Positions 33,316-42,029 of a DNA stretch of 46,290 nt are shown here, piece by piece. The notes under the pieces were generated by a model, which saw only the letters and a program-made list of their open reading frames with translations, was not told where the DNA came from and did no database searches. Position numbers and translations under genes: made by a program. This DNA is from an uncultured Blautia sp. (GTDB taxonomy: Bacteria; Bacillota; Clostridia; Lachnospirales; Lachnospiraceae), in NCBI GenBank assembly GCA_958367245.1, contig CATXEA010000026.1, positions 1 through 46,290 of the forward strand, read 5' to 3'. Each line of letters begins with the position of its first letter. The first letter of the stretch is position 1.

Positions 33316-35163
33316 ATGTTTCAGATAGAAGAAGAACTGAAGAAACTGCCTGCGAAACCGGGCGTTTACATTATGCACGATGAGAAAGACGAGATTATTT
33401 ATGTGGGGAAGGCAGTAAGCCTGAAAAACCGTGTCCGTCAGTATTTCCAGAGCAGCAGGAATAAGGGTGCGAAGATTGAGCAGATGGTCACCCATATTTC
33501 CAGATTTGAGTATATTATCACAGATTCCGAGCTGGAAGCCCTTGTTCTGGAATGTAATTTGATAAAAGAACACCGTCCGAAATATAATACCATGCTGAAG
33601 GACGATAAAAGTTATCCGTTTATCAAGGTAACTGTGAATGAAGCATATCCCAGAGTTCTCTTTGCCCGCAGAATGAAAAAGGATAAGGCAAAATATTTCG
33701 GCCCTTACACCAGCAATACGGCGGTTAAGGATGTGATCGAACTGCTCAGGAAGCTGTATCAGGTGCGTTCCTGCAGCCGTAATCTGCCCAGAGACTGCGG
33801 GAAAGACCGTCCATGTCTGTATTATCACATGAAGCAGTGCGCAGCGCCCTGTCAGGGAAATATCAGCCCTGAGGAGTACAAAAAAAATATAGATAAGGTG
33901 CTGCGTTTCCTGAACGGAGATTTTAAAGACACGATTGAGGAGCTGACGGATAAAATGATGGCTGCATCTGAAGAAATGCGGTTTGAAGACGCTGTGGAGT
34001 ACAGAGATTTGATTGCCAGTATCCGAAAAATCGGGGAACGTCAGAAAATCACCAGCTATGGAGAAGAGGATAAGGATATCATTGCCGTGGCTATGGATGA
34101 AAGTCCTGATTTAAGAGAGCAGGACGCTGTTGTGCAGGTCTTTTTTGTCAGAGGCGGAAAACTGATAGGCAGAGAGCATTTCTTTCTCCGCGTGGCAAGG
34201 GGAGATACGAAAGCGCAGGTTTTGTCCAGCTTCATCAAGCAGTTTTATGCAGGAACACCGTTTATCCCCAGAGAAATCATGCTTCAGAAAGAAATTGAGG
34301 ATGCTCAGATTATTGAAGAATGGCTCACTGCAAGAAGGACACAGCGCGTATATCTTCGCGTACCGAAAAAAGGGACGAAAGAGAAGCTGGTGGAGCTTGC
34401 TGCCGAAAATGCCGAAATGGTCTTAAATAAAGACAGAGAGCGAATCAAACGAGAGGAAGGAAGAACTCTGGGAGCTGTCCGTGAAGTAGAGAAGTGGCTG
34501 AACCTTTCCGGAATAACAAGAATGGAGGCATATGATATTTCCAATATCAGCGGTTTCGAGTCGGTAGGTTCTATGGTGGTTTATGAAAAAGGAAAACCGA
34601 AACGCAGCGATTACCGTAAATTCAGGATTAAATGGGTGCAGGGGCCGAACGATTACGCCAGCATGGAGGAAGTGCTGACAAGACGGTTTACCCACGAAAG
34701 CAAGGGGGAATTTGACAGCTTTTCTCTGATGCCGGATCTGATTCTTATGGACGGTGGAAGAGGGCAGGTGAATATTGCGCTTAAAGTGCTGGAAAAGCTG
34801 GGGCTTAAGATTCCCGTGTGCGGTATGGTAAAGGACGACCATCACAGAACAAGAGGGCTTTATTTTGACAATGAGGAGATTCCGGTTGATACGTCAAGCG
34901 AAGGCTTCCGTTTGATTACAAGGATTCAGGACGAGGCGCACCGCTTCGCAATAGAATACCACCGTTCTCTTCGGAGTAAGGAGCAGGTGCATTCCCTGCT
35001 CGATGATATTCCGGGCATTGGCGAATCAAGGAGAAAAGCCCTGATGCGCAGATTTAAGTCTCTGGAAAACATCAGAGACGCATCGGAAGAAGAATTGGCG
35101 CAGACAGAATCCATGAATAAGCGAAGCGCCAGACAGGTATATGAATTTTTCCACAAACCATGA
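33316..35163 (+). CDS. uvrC: Excinuclease ABC subunit C
   Basis: 615 residues. The N-terminal GIY-YIG nuclease (PGVYIMHDEKDEIIYVGKAVSLKNRVRQYF) makes the 3' incision in nucleotide excision repair. A UVR helical hairpin (about 200-235, DKMMAASEEMRFEDAVEYRDLI) binds UvrB, the RNase H-like domain (about 385-540, MEAYDISNISG and LILMDGGRGQVN) makes the 5' incision, and the C-terminal helix-hairpin-helix (DDIPGIGESRRKALMRRF) binds DNA. The start at 33316 (MFQIEEEL) follows CCGGAGGAAAACTT. Full length and complete. Confidence 0.97.
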   Translation: MFQIEEELKKLPAKPGVYIMHDEKDEIIYVGKAVSLKNRVRQYFQSSRNKGAKIEQMVTHISRFEYIITDSELEALVLECNLIKEHRPKYNTMLKDDKSYPFIKVTVNEAYPRVLFARRMKKDKAKYFGPYTSNTAVKDVIELLRKLYQVRSCSRNLPRDCGKDRPCLYYHMKQCAAPCQGNISPEEYKKNIDKVLRFLNGDFKDTIEELTDKMMAASEEMRFEDAVEYRDLIASIRKIGERQKITSYGEEDKDIIAVAMDESPDLREQDAVVQVFFVRGGKLIGREHFFLRVARGDTKAQVLSSFIKQFYAGTPFIPREIMLQKEIEDAQIIEEWLTARRTQRVYLRVPKKGTKEKLVELAAENAEMVLNKDRERIKREEGRTLGAVREVEKWLNLSGITRMEAYDISNISGFESVGSMVVYEKGKPKRSDYRKFRIKWVQGPNDYASMEEVLTRRFTHESKGEFDSFSLMPDLILMDGGRGQVNIALKVLEKLGLKIPVCGMVKDDHHRTRGLYFDNEEIPVDTSSEGFRLITRIQDEAHRFAIEYHRSLRSKEQVHSLLDDIPGIGESRRKALMRRFKSLENIRDASEEELAQTESMNKRSARQVYEFFHKP

Positions 35164-35205
35164 TTTTGAAGGAAGATTTTTTGTATTTGGGATTTCCTAT
35201 ATGGA

Positions 35206-35235
35206 TTGAAGTTATGGGGAATAATGTGGTATAAT
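35206..35235 (+). promoter_or_regulatory. Promoter of hprK
   Basis: TATAAT (35230-35235) is preceded by TGG, an extended -10, and by TTGAAG (35206-35211) at 18 bp. The start codon is 35 bp downstream. Confidence 0.65.
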
Positions 35236-35269
35236 AAAAATAATTCTGAAAACTGAAAAGGAGAAAATT

Positions 35270-36202
35270 ATGAAGGGTGTACAATTGACGAAATTAGCGC
35301 AGGAAATGGACTTGACAAACCTGACTCCTGAAATTGATCTGTCAGAAATTCAGATTAAGACGACAGAAATTAACAGACCGGCGCTCCAGTTGACCGGATA
35401 TCTGGAGCATTTTGCAAATGAACGTGTGCAGATTATCGGTTATGTAGAATACACATATCTGATGCAGCTCAGTGAGGAGGAGCGCAGATTTAAGTACGAA
35501 AGATTTATCTCCAGCGAGATTCCGTGCGTAATTTTCAGTACCATGACAAGACCGTCACAGGATATGCTGGAACTTGCGATTAAATATAATGTGCCGACGT
35601 TTGTGACAGAGAGAACCACATCCAGCTTTATGGCAGAAATTATCCGTTGGCTGGGCGTACAGCTTGCACCTTGTATTTCCATTCATGGCGTACTTGTGGA
35701 CGTATACGGCGAGGGTGTTCTGATTACGGGAGAGAGCGGTATCGGTAAGAGTGAGGCGGCTCTGGAGCTTCTCAAGAGAGGTCACCGTCTTGTAAGCGAT
35801 GACGTTGTAGAGCTGAGAAAGGTAAGCGATGTGACTCTGGTAGGCTCTGCGCCTGATATCACCAGACATTTCATTGAGCTTCGCGGTATCGGTATTATTG
35901 ATGTTAAGACTCTGTTCGGTGTTGAGAGTGTAAAGGATACACAGGCAGTAGACCTTGTTATCAAACTGGAGGAATGGGACAGAGACAAAGAGTACGACCG
36001 TCTTGGTCTTCACGAAGAATATACGGAATATCTCGGAAACAAGATTGTATGTCATTCACTTCCGATTCGTCCGGGCCGAAATCTGGCGATTATCGTGGAA
36101 TCTGCAGCAGTTAACCACAGACAGAAGAAGATGGGATACAATGCGGCAGAAGAGCTGTATAAGCGTGTACAGGCTAATATTGCAAAGAAACGTGAAGGAT
36201 GA
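35270..36202 (+). CDS. hprK: HPr kinase/phosphorylase
   Basis: 310 residues. The N-terminal domain (to about 130) is followed by the catalytic domain with P-loop GESGIGKS (154-161), the HPrK signature IELRGIGIIDV (near 205) and SLPIRPGRNLAIIVESAAVNHRQKKMGYNAAEEL at the end. It phosphorylates and dephosphorylates HPr at Ser46 in response to metabolites, thereby driving CcpA-dependent catabolite repression in Bacillota. AAAGGAGAAAATT precedes the ATG. The neighbours uvrC and glucokinase fit the usual clostridial layout. Confidence 0.97.
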   Translation: MKGVQLTKLAQEMDLTNLTPEIDLSEIQIKTTEINRPALQLTGYLEHFANERVQIIGYVEYTYLMQLSEEERRFKYERFISSEIPCVIFSTMTRPSQDMLELAIKYNVPTFVTERTTSSFMAEIIRWLGVQLAPCISIHGVLVDVYGEGVLITGESGIGKSEAALELLKRGHRLVSDDVVELRKVSDVTLVGSAPDITRHFIELRGIGIIDVKTLFGVESVKDTQAVDLVIKLEEWDRDKEYDRLGLHEEYTEYLGNKIVCHSLPIRPGRNLAIIVESAAVNHRQKKMGYNAAEELYKRVQANIAKKREG

Positions 36203-36242
36203 TTTTACTTTGCGGGGATGACATTATTCCGTAAGGGTTACT

Positions 36243-36296
36243 GGTTTCAGAAACGCGAATGCGTTTTGGGAACCGGAGCATTTTAATATGCTCCGG
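36243..36296 (+). other. Two adjoining stem-loops between hprK and the glucokinase gene
   Basis: The first stem pairs GGTTTCAGAAACGC (36243-36256) with GCGTTTTGGGAACC (36261-36274), 13 of 14 positions pairing if G-T is allowed, with loop GAAT. The second pairs CCGGAGCAT (36273-36281) with ATGCTCCGG (36288-36296), sharing two bases with the first. No T run follows. It could be a leader structure, an RNA processing site or a weak terminator. The 149-bp gap has no gene. Confidence 0.55.
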
Positions 36297-36351
36297 CGCA
36301 TATACAAAATTATATTGCGGCGAATGAAACGCTGCAGAACAGGAGAGAGAT

Positions 36352-37290
36352 ATGGGATTATATTGTTTTGGAATTGACGTAGGGGGAACATCGGTAAAAT
36401 GCGGGCTTTTCCGTACAGACGGAACTCTGATCGACAAATGGGAAATTCCAACCCGTACAGAGAACAATGGTTCAGAAATTCTTCCGGATGTGGCGAAGAC
36501 CATCGAAGAAAAGATTCAGGAGAAAAATCTGGATAAAGCAGACATCGACGGTGTTGGAATCGGTATTCCGGGACCTGTAAACAGCAAAGGAGAGGTTGCC
36601 TGTGCGGTAAATCTTTACTGGGGATTCAAGGCTGTAGCGAAAGAACTCAGCGAGCTTACCGGACTTCCGGCGAAGGCCGGCAATGATGCCAATGTGGCAG
36701 CCCTTGGTGAAGCATGGAAGGGCGCGGCAGCAGGCGCACAGAATGTTATCATGGTGACTCTCGGAACAGGCGTAGGCGGCGGAATCATCGTAGACGGTAA
36801 AATTGTGGCAGGAAGCCACGGCGCAGGCGGAGAGGTAGGACACGCATGTATCGTGCACGATGAAGAGGAAGCCTGCAACTGCGGAAATACAGGATGTCTG
36901 GAACAGTATACTTCTGCTACAGGTATTGTACGTGTGGCAAACAGAGTTCTTGCATCCACAACAAAAGACAGTGTTCTTCGCAAAAACAGCAAATTTTCAG
37001 CCAAAAGTGTTCTCGATGCCTATAAAGCCGGAGATGAGGTTGCTGTTCAGATTATGGATGAGGTTGGCGATAAATTAGGCGGCGCTCTTGCTATTTTTGC
37101 ATCTGTTATCGACCCTGAGGCGATTGTGGTAGGCGGAGGCGTATCTAAGGCAGGACAGCCTCTTGTGGACTGTATTCAGAAATACTACAAGAAATATGCG
37201 TTCTCCCTTTGCAAGGATGTACCGATTGTGATTGCAAATCTTGGAAACGATGCAGGTATTTACGGTTCAGCCCGTATGGTATTAAACTGA
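36352..37290 (+). CDS. glk: ROK family glucokinase
   Basis: 312 residues. The ATP-binding start is YCFGIDVGGTSVKCGLF, the catalytic region is GNDANVAALGEAWKGAA (about 103-120), and the ROK zinc-binding motif is CNCGNTGCLEQY (about 180-191), preceded by GEVGHACI with the sugar/zinc histidine. It phosphorylates glucose to glucose-6-phosphate. The ATG follows CAGGAGAGAGAT. The gene is downstream of hprK in the same direction, with two hairpins in between. Confidence 0.93.
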   Translation: MGLYCFGIDVGGTSVKCGLFRTDGTLIDKWEIPTRTENNGSEILPDVAKTIEEKIQEKNLDKADIDGVGIGIPGPVNSKGEVACAVNLYWGFKAVAKELSELTGLPAKAGNDANVAALGEAWKGAAAGAQNVIMVTLGTGVGGGIIVDGKIVAGSHGAGGEVGHACIVHDEEEACNCGNTGCLEQYTSATGIVRVANRVLASTTKDSVLRKNSKFSAKSVLDAYKAGDEVAVQIMDEVGDKLGGALAIFASVIDPEAIVVGGGVSKAGQPLVDCIQKYYKKYAFSLCKDVPIVIANLGNDAGIYGSARMVLN

Positions 37291-37294
37291 AAAT

Positions 37295-37338
37295 AAAAAA
37301 CCGCAGTTCTGATTTATTTCAGAATCTGCGGTTTTTTA
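37295..37338. terminator. Bidirectional terminator between glucokinase and PBP genes
   Basis: AAAAAACCGCAGTTCTGA and TCAGAATCTGCGGTTTTTTA form a long stem flanked by A and T tracts. It serves both convergent genes. Confidence 0.92.
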
Positions 37339-37385
37339 TTTTTAGAGTTTAAATTGAAAAGGTTTTGAGTGATAAAAAGCGGGAA

Positions 37386-40019
37386 TTAATAATAGTCAAC
37401 CTGGTAATCGCCATTGTCTCCTTCCCAGCCTTCATCCCATTCTCCTTCGTCGCCGCCGCCGCTGTTGTCGCCGCCGTTGTTTTCACCATCGCCGTTACCG
37501 TCGCCGCCGCTATTGTCGCCGCCGCTGCCGTCTCCATTACCTTCACCGTCCCATGAGCCTTCGTTGTCATCGTTTCCTTCCGGCGGTGTATCAGGAATAC
37601 CGTCGCCGTCAAGGTCTTCTCCTTCCGGTGTAGGAGTAGGTGATAATTCAGGTTCTTCATAGTAGCACTGGTCGCAGTAATCTACCGGCATAGTTCCGAC
37701 ATCGAAGTATTCTGTGATAATATCCTGACAGTATTCTCCGGGGAGAAGTCCGCTGATTGCGCAGATGCTTCCCATTTCAATACTGGATGGCTGTTCGAAT
37801 TCTTTATATTCAAGTCCCTGATGGATTCGGTTCATAACGCGTCTCCAGAGATTCTTGTGGAAGTTACGGGCATAGTCTGGAAGCTTTTCGTTATTGTCGT
37901 AACCGGACCATACTGCACAGGTGTAATATGGAGTATATCCGACGAACCATAAGTCGTTGTAAGCCTCTGTTGTACCGGTTTTGCCTGCAACAGGCATGTT
38001 ATCAAGCTGACATGCAGTACCTGTACCGTATCTGACAACATCCTCCATTGCATTGGTGAGAAGGAAAGCAGTGCTGTCTTTGATTACGGAGCGTTCTGCG
38101 GATGTATTCTCGATAAGAACATTGCCGTCGTGGTCAAGGATTTTTGTGTAATATACAGGTTTGATATAATTACCATTATTTGCAATTGATGCGAAAGCTG
38201 CACAAAGCTCTACGTTTGTGACGCCGTGGGTGATACCGCCCAGAGCAGTGGAGAGGTTTGCGTCGCTCCACACGTTTCCGTCTGCGTCTATGTCGGCTTC
38301 CGTTCCGTGCGCAAGGGTAGTAAATCCGAAATTATCCAGATATTTCAGACCAAGCTCAGGAGTGACATCCTCAAGACACTGTACTGCCACTGTGTTGATG
38401 GAGTTCTGGATAGCCTGACGAATCGTAGTAGTTCCGTTGTAGGTACGGGATGCGTTGTTTACAGGTGAGCCGTCCGGATAGTTGTACGGTTCATCCTCAT
38501 AAGTTGTCGCAAGAGACATACCTTTTTCGTTAAGGGCAGGAGCATAGGTAGAAACAATCTTATATGTGGAACCCGGCTGACGGGTGGTGTCAGCAGCGCG
38601 GTTCAGAGTAAGACTGGCAGTCTTTTTGCCTCTTCCGCCAATGATTGCTTTTACATATCCTGTGTGCTGGTCGATAACGCTCATGGAAGACTGAGGCTGA
38701 GGCGCGAAGTTTGCGCGCTCTGCAACAACTTTGCTTCCGTTTGCGAGGATACTTTCTTTGTATCGGTCAATGAATGTCCGGCCTTCTTCCGGTGAATCAA
38801 ACAGAAGGTCGAAGTTTGGATCTTCATTCTGGAAATGGAGTTTCATCATTTCCTTGCTGTAGTTTACCTCATTGCCGTCAGGATCTGTGACAGTAAGAGC
38901 GTAATCAAGGTCATACTGCACGGTGTCAGGATAATTCTCAGGGTTGGAATATTCTTCGTCAAGAATTGCCTGGATCGTAGGATCCTGAGTGGTCATAATC
39001 TTAAGACCGCCGCTGAAAAGCATATTCTGTGCCTGTGTCTTGGTATAACCTTTAATATTCATCAGGTCGTTAATGATCTGGTCGATCAACTCGTCTTCAA
39101 AGTAAGTATAAATCGTATTTCTGCTGTTGGATGTAATCTCCTGAGCAGCCTGAATTCTGGAATAAACATCGTCATTGAGAGCCTCATCGTACTGAGCCTG
39201 ATCAATGTATTTCTGGTCAAGCATGTGCCGGAGAACTTCTTTCCTTCTCTTGGCATTGTCTTTGGGGTTCTGAATAGGATTGAACTTACTCGGGTTCTGA
39301 GTAATGCCTGCCAGAGTTGCACATTCGGAAAGATTCAGATCCCATACGTCTTTATTGAAATACTGACGGGCTGCAGCCTGTACGCCGTAAGCGCCGGCGC
39401 CGAGGTTAATGGTGTTCAGGTAATTCTCAAGAATTACGTTTTTATCATTAATTTTTTTCTCGACTTCGATTGCCAGATACTGTTCCTGAAATTTACGTGT
39501 AAAACGCTCAATCCATGAGGACTCTTTTGTCCAGTTGGTAAATACGTTATTTTTCAGAAGCTGCTGCGTAATGGTACTGGCTCCTTCTGAGATATCGCCG
39601 TCAGAAATATTTTTTACAAGGGCACGGAGCATACCTTTTACGTCGATACCATTATGCTCATAAAAACGCTCATCCTCAATTGCGACAACCGCATGCTGAA
39701 GGTCTACAGGAATCTGGTCGATAGAGACCGGAAGCCTGTTGGAACTGGGGGCTGCAAGTTTACGAATCTGATTGCCTTGATCGTCGTAGAGGAATGATGC
39801 ATAACCCAGAGGCATGATGTCCACACTGTCCACATCGGGAGCATTGTCAATGATACCTTTGTAAGAACCCAGGCCAAGGGAAACGCCGACAACACACAGG
39901 GCGATCAGCGATATAAATAAAACTCTTATCAAAGATACATGAGCTCTTTTACCCATCATGGAAGTACGGGAGATAAGTGCATTACGTTTCTTTGAGGCCG
40001 ATTTTTTTCCGTAGTTCAT
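37386..40019 (-). CDS. Class A penicillin-binding protein (PBP1A family) with acidic Gly/Asn/Asp tail
   Basis: 877 residues. A basic cytosolic start and one membrane anchor (VLFISLIALCVVGVSLGLGSY, about 34-54) precede the GT51 glycosyltransferase domain (EDERFYEHNGID and STITQQLLKN, about 110-150). The transpeptidase domain has S484-T-Y-K487, SIN (540-542) and KTG (680-682). Both activities build peptidoglycan outside the membrane. The last 85 residues are unusual: PTPTPEGED, then DLDGDGIPD, a calcium-loop-like motif, then a run rich in Gly, Asn, Asp and Glu with two Trp-containing acidic repeats. AAAGGAGGTTTAAC precedes the ATG at 40019. Confidence 0.95.
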   Translation of the reverse strand: MNYGKKSASKKRNALISRTSMMGKRAHVSLIRVLFISLIALCVVGVSLGLGSYKGIIDNAPDVDSVDIMPLGYASFLYDDQGNQIRKLAAPSSNRLPVSIDQIPVDLQHAVVAIEDERFYEHNGIDVKGMLRALVKNISDGDISEGASTITQQLLKNNVFTNWTKESSWIERFTRKFQEQYLAIEVEKKINDKNVILENYLNTINLGAGAYGVQAAARQYFNKDVWDLNLSECATLAGITQNPSKFNPIQNPKDNAKRRKEVLRHMLDQKYIDQAQYDEALNDDVYSRIQAAQEITSNSRNTIYTYFEDELIDQIINDLMNIKGYTKTQAQNMLFSGGLKIMTTQDPTIQAILDEEYSNPENYPDTVQYDLDYALTVTDPDGNEVNYSKEMMKLHFQNEDPNFDLLFDSPEEGRTFIDRYKESILANGSKVVAERANFAPQPQSSMSVIDQHTGYVKAIIGGRGKKTASLTLNRAADTTRQPGSTYKIVSTYAPALNEKGMSLATTYEDEPYNYPDGSPVNNASRTYNGTTTIRQAIQNSINTVAVQCLEDVTPELGLKYLDNFGFTTLAHGTEADIDADGNVWSDANLSTALGGITHGVTNVELCAAFASIANNGNYIKPVYYTKILDHDGNVLIENTSAERSVIKDSTAFLLTNAMEDVVRYGTGTACQLDNMPVAGKTGTTEAYNDLWFVGYTPYYTCAVWSGYDNNEKLPDYARNFHKNLWRRVMNRIHQGLEYKEFEQPSSIEMGSICAISGLLPGEYCQDIITEYFDVGTMPVDYCDQCYYEEPELSPTPTPEGEDLDGDGIPDTPPEGNDDNEGSWDGEGNGDGSGGDNSGGDGNGDGENNGGDNSGGGDEGEWDEGWEGDNGDYQVDYY

Positions 40020-40210
40020 GTTAAACCTCCTTTATAATCCGTTCTATTATACCAAATTAAAATAAGTAAATAAACCCCAAATTGGAAAAATATTTAGAGC
40101 TGCGTTTTACCATTATTATGGTGTTTCACGCAGTTAGTATACAACAAGGCTGGCGTATTTCTGTAATTCATGGTAAACTGGAGTGAAGATTGCAGCGGGA
40201 GGCTAAAAAA

Positions 40211-40867
40211 ATGTTGGAAAGATATAAGACCGTATATGAGGGCGGAGAAGGAGAAATCGTGGAGAAAAAATCCCGTTTCATAGCAACTGTGCGTCCTGTT
40301 AAGACGGAAGAGGAAGCGCTTGCCTTTATAGAAGAGATGCGTAAGAAATACTGGGATGCCAGACACAACTGCTTTGTGTATTCAGTGGGGAAAAACCGTG
40401 AGGTTACCCGCTGCAGCGACGACGGTGAGCCGTCGGGAACAGCAGGAAGACCCATGCTTGATGTGATTCTCGGAGAAGATATCTACAATGTTGCAGTTGT
40501 GGTTACCCGTTATTTCGGCGGTGTACTCCTTGGGACCGGCGGTCTTGTGCGGGCATATTCAAAAGCCGTTCAGGAGGGGCTCGCACAGAGCACGATTATT
40601 GAGAAAATCTATGGGATTTCGCTTGAAGTTATCACAGATTATACAGGAATCGGGAAGATTCAGTATATTGCCGGTGAAAGGGGTCTTCCGATTCTGGACA
40701 GTGAATATACGGATAAAGTAACTTTGCATCTGATGATTCCGGCTGATGAGGCGGAGAGTGTACAGAAGGCAGTGACAGAGGGGACAAACGGGCGCGCCCG
40801 TATGAAAAAAGAAAAAGATCTGTATTTTGCGAAAGTAAACGGAGAGATTGAACTTTTTGACGATTGA
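40211..40867 (+). CDS. YigZ/IMPACT family protein
   Basis: 218 residues. The N-terminal UPF0029/IMPACT domain has EKKSRFIATV, WDARHNCFVYSVG, CSDDGEPSGTAGRPML and VVVTRYFGGVLLGTGGLVRAYSKAVQEGL, all family hallmarks. The C-terminal part (about 135-215) is the DUF1949 domain. Eukaryotic relatives regulate the kinase GCN2, while the bacterial role is uncertain. The start at 40211 (MLERYKTV) follows GCGGGAGGCTAAAAAA. The 191-bp gap to the divergent PBP gene contains an imperfect inverted repeat around ACCATTATTATGGT but no gene. Confidence 0.92.
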   Translation: MLERYKTVYEGGEGEIVEKKSRFIATVRPVKTEEEALAFIEEMRKKYWDARHNCFVYSVGKNREVTRCSDDGEPSGTAGRPMLDVILGEDIYNVAVVVTRYFGGVLLGTGGLVRAYSKAVQEGLAQSTIIEKIYGISLEVITDYTGIGKIQYIAGERGLPILDSEYTDKVTLHLMIPADEAESVQKAVTEGTNGRARMKKEKDLYFAKVNGEIELFDD

Positions 40868-40873
40868 TTTAAG

Positions 40874-40906
40874 AACGGGGCGCATACAGCAGTATGCAGC
40901 CCCGTT
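40874..40906. terminator. Strong hairpin between convergent genes
   Basis: AACGGGGC-GCATAC (40874-40887) pairs with GTATGC-A-GCCCCGTT (40892-40906) over an AGCA loop, with one bulged A. No T tract follows on either strand, so it may terminate both genes inefficiently or protect 3' ends. Confidence 0.6.
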
Positions 40907-40922
40907 ATGCAGATTCTGGGAT

Positions 40923-41441
40923 TTATAATTTCTCAGGTTCCGGATAATTCACACCAAAAGTTTCAACAGTCATGGATTTGATTTTCTGCTCGTCAAGAGG
41001 TCTGTCCTGATAGTCTGTATCTTCTTCTGCAATGCGGTTTACCACATCCATACCTTCGATAACTTTTCCGAAAGCAGCATAGGAGCCGTCCAGATGCGGA
41101 GAAGTCTGATGCATGATAAAGAACTGGCTTCCTGCGGAATCAGGGTGCATTGCGCGTGCCATAGACAGAACGCCAGGTGTATGCTTCAGATCGTTTGTAA
41201 ATCTGTTCTGGGAAAATTCACCCTTAATTGTGTATCCCGGGCCGCCCATTCCTGTTCCGTCCGGGCATCCTCCCTGAATCATGAAGCCATTGATAACGCG
41301 GTGGAAAATAAGACCGTCATAAAAGCCTTTGTTTACAAGACTGATGAAATTATTTACTGTATTAGGCGCGATTTCCGGATATAATTCCGCTTTCATTACA
41401 TCGCCGTTGTCCATTGTAATGGTAACTACTGGATTTGCCAT
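40923..41441 (-). CDS. ppiB: Peptidyl-prolyl cis-trans isomerase, cyclophilin type
   Basis: 172 residues, a single cyclophilin domain: LYPEIAPNTVNNFISLVNKGFYDGLIFHRVINGFMIQGG, GGPGYTIKGEF and MARAMHPDSAGSQFFIMHQ contain the catalytic Arg and the Phe/Met pocket. There is no signal peptide, so it is cytoplasmic. It catalyses isomerisation of peptide bonds before proline. AAAAGGAGAATAAAACT precedes the ATG at 41441. It is transcribed away from the tsaE operon from an overlapping promoter. Confidence 0.94.
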   Translation of the reverse strand: MANPVVTITMDNGDVMKAELYPEIAPNTVNNFISLVNKGFYDGLIFHRVINGFMIQGGCPDGTGMGGPGYTIKGEFSQNRFTNDLKHTPGVLSMARAMHPDSAGSQFFIMHQTSPHLDGSYAAFGKVIEGMDVVNRIAEEDTDYQDRPLDEQKIKSMTVETFGVNYPEPEKL

Positions 41442-41467
41442 AGTTTTATTCTCCTTTTCAAAAAGTA

Positions 41468-41496
41468 TTGTATTTCCCTGTTCGCTCTATTATAAT
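41468..41496 (+). promoter_or_regulatory. Promoter of the tsaE operon, overlapping the ppiB promoter
   Basis: TTGTAT (41468-41473), 17-bp spacer, TATAAT (41491-41496), 33 bp before the tsaE start. Confidence 0.72.
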
Positions 41497-41517
41497 ATGC
41501 AGAGAATGATTGTGCAA
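41489..41517 (-). promoter_or_regulatory. Promoter of ppiB, overlapping the tsaE promoter
   Basis: On the minus strand TTGCAC (41512-41517) and TATAAT (41489-41494) are 17 bp apart. The -10 shares four base pairs with that of the opposite promoter in the symmetric ATTATAAT. Confidence 0.72.
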
Positions 41518-41529
41518 GAGGTGACGACA

Positions 41530-41961
41530 ATGATTATAGAGACAAGAACGCCGGAGGAAACCTTTGCTCTGGGCAAAAAAATAGGAGAACAGGCATGTCC
41601 GGGACAGATTTATACTCTTAACGGAGACCTTGGCGTGGGCAAGACCGTATTCACACAGGGAGTCGCTGCAGGACTGGGAATTCAGGAACCAATCTGCAGT
41701 CCTACCTTTACGATTATTCAGGAATATGAGAGCGGCCGTCTTCCTTTTTACCATTTCGATGTATATCGTATCGGAGATATTGAGGAAATGGAAGAAATTG
41801 GCTATGACGACTATTTCTTCGGACAGGGAATATGTCTGATTGAGTGGGCAGAACTGATTGAAGAAATTTTGCCGGACAGGTTAATCCGTGTTAAAATTGA
41901 AAAGAATCTGGAAGAAGGTTTTGACTACCGGAAAATTACGGTAGAAGGAATAGAAGAGTAA
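41530..41961 (+). CDS. tsaE: tRNA t6A synthesis ATPase TsaE
   Basis: 143 residues. Walker A is in LNGDLGVGKTVFTQGVAAGLG, followed by the family pattern SPTFTIIQEYESGRLPFYHFDVYRI and GICLIEWAELIEEILP. TsaE powers the TsaB-TsaD complex that adds threonylcarbamoyl to A37 of ANN-decoding tRNAs. The start at 41530 (MIIETRTP) follows AAGAGGTGACGAC. It is first in a run of tightly spaced genes that includes tsaB and tsaD; tsaC is not in the window. Confidence 0.95.
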   Translation: MIIETRTPEETFALGKKIGEQACPGQIYTLNGDLGVGKTVFTQGVAAGLGIQEPICSPTFTIIQEYESGRLPFYHFDVYRIGDIEEMEEIGYDDYFFGQGICLIEWAELIEEILPDRLIRVKIEKNLEEGFDYRKITVEGIEE

Positions 41962-42029
41962 TTGATAAGGCTGCTGCAGATGCAGGTATCAGCCGTTTGA
42001 TGGCGCAGGAGTGCGCCGGGAGGACAATA

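Noticed and set aside
37414..37662. A possible CRISPR-like or repeat array in the GGC/GAT-rich tract
   Set aside because: The repetition comes from Gly/Asn/Asp/Glu codons in the PBP tail. There are no regular repeats and spacers.
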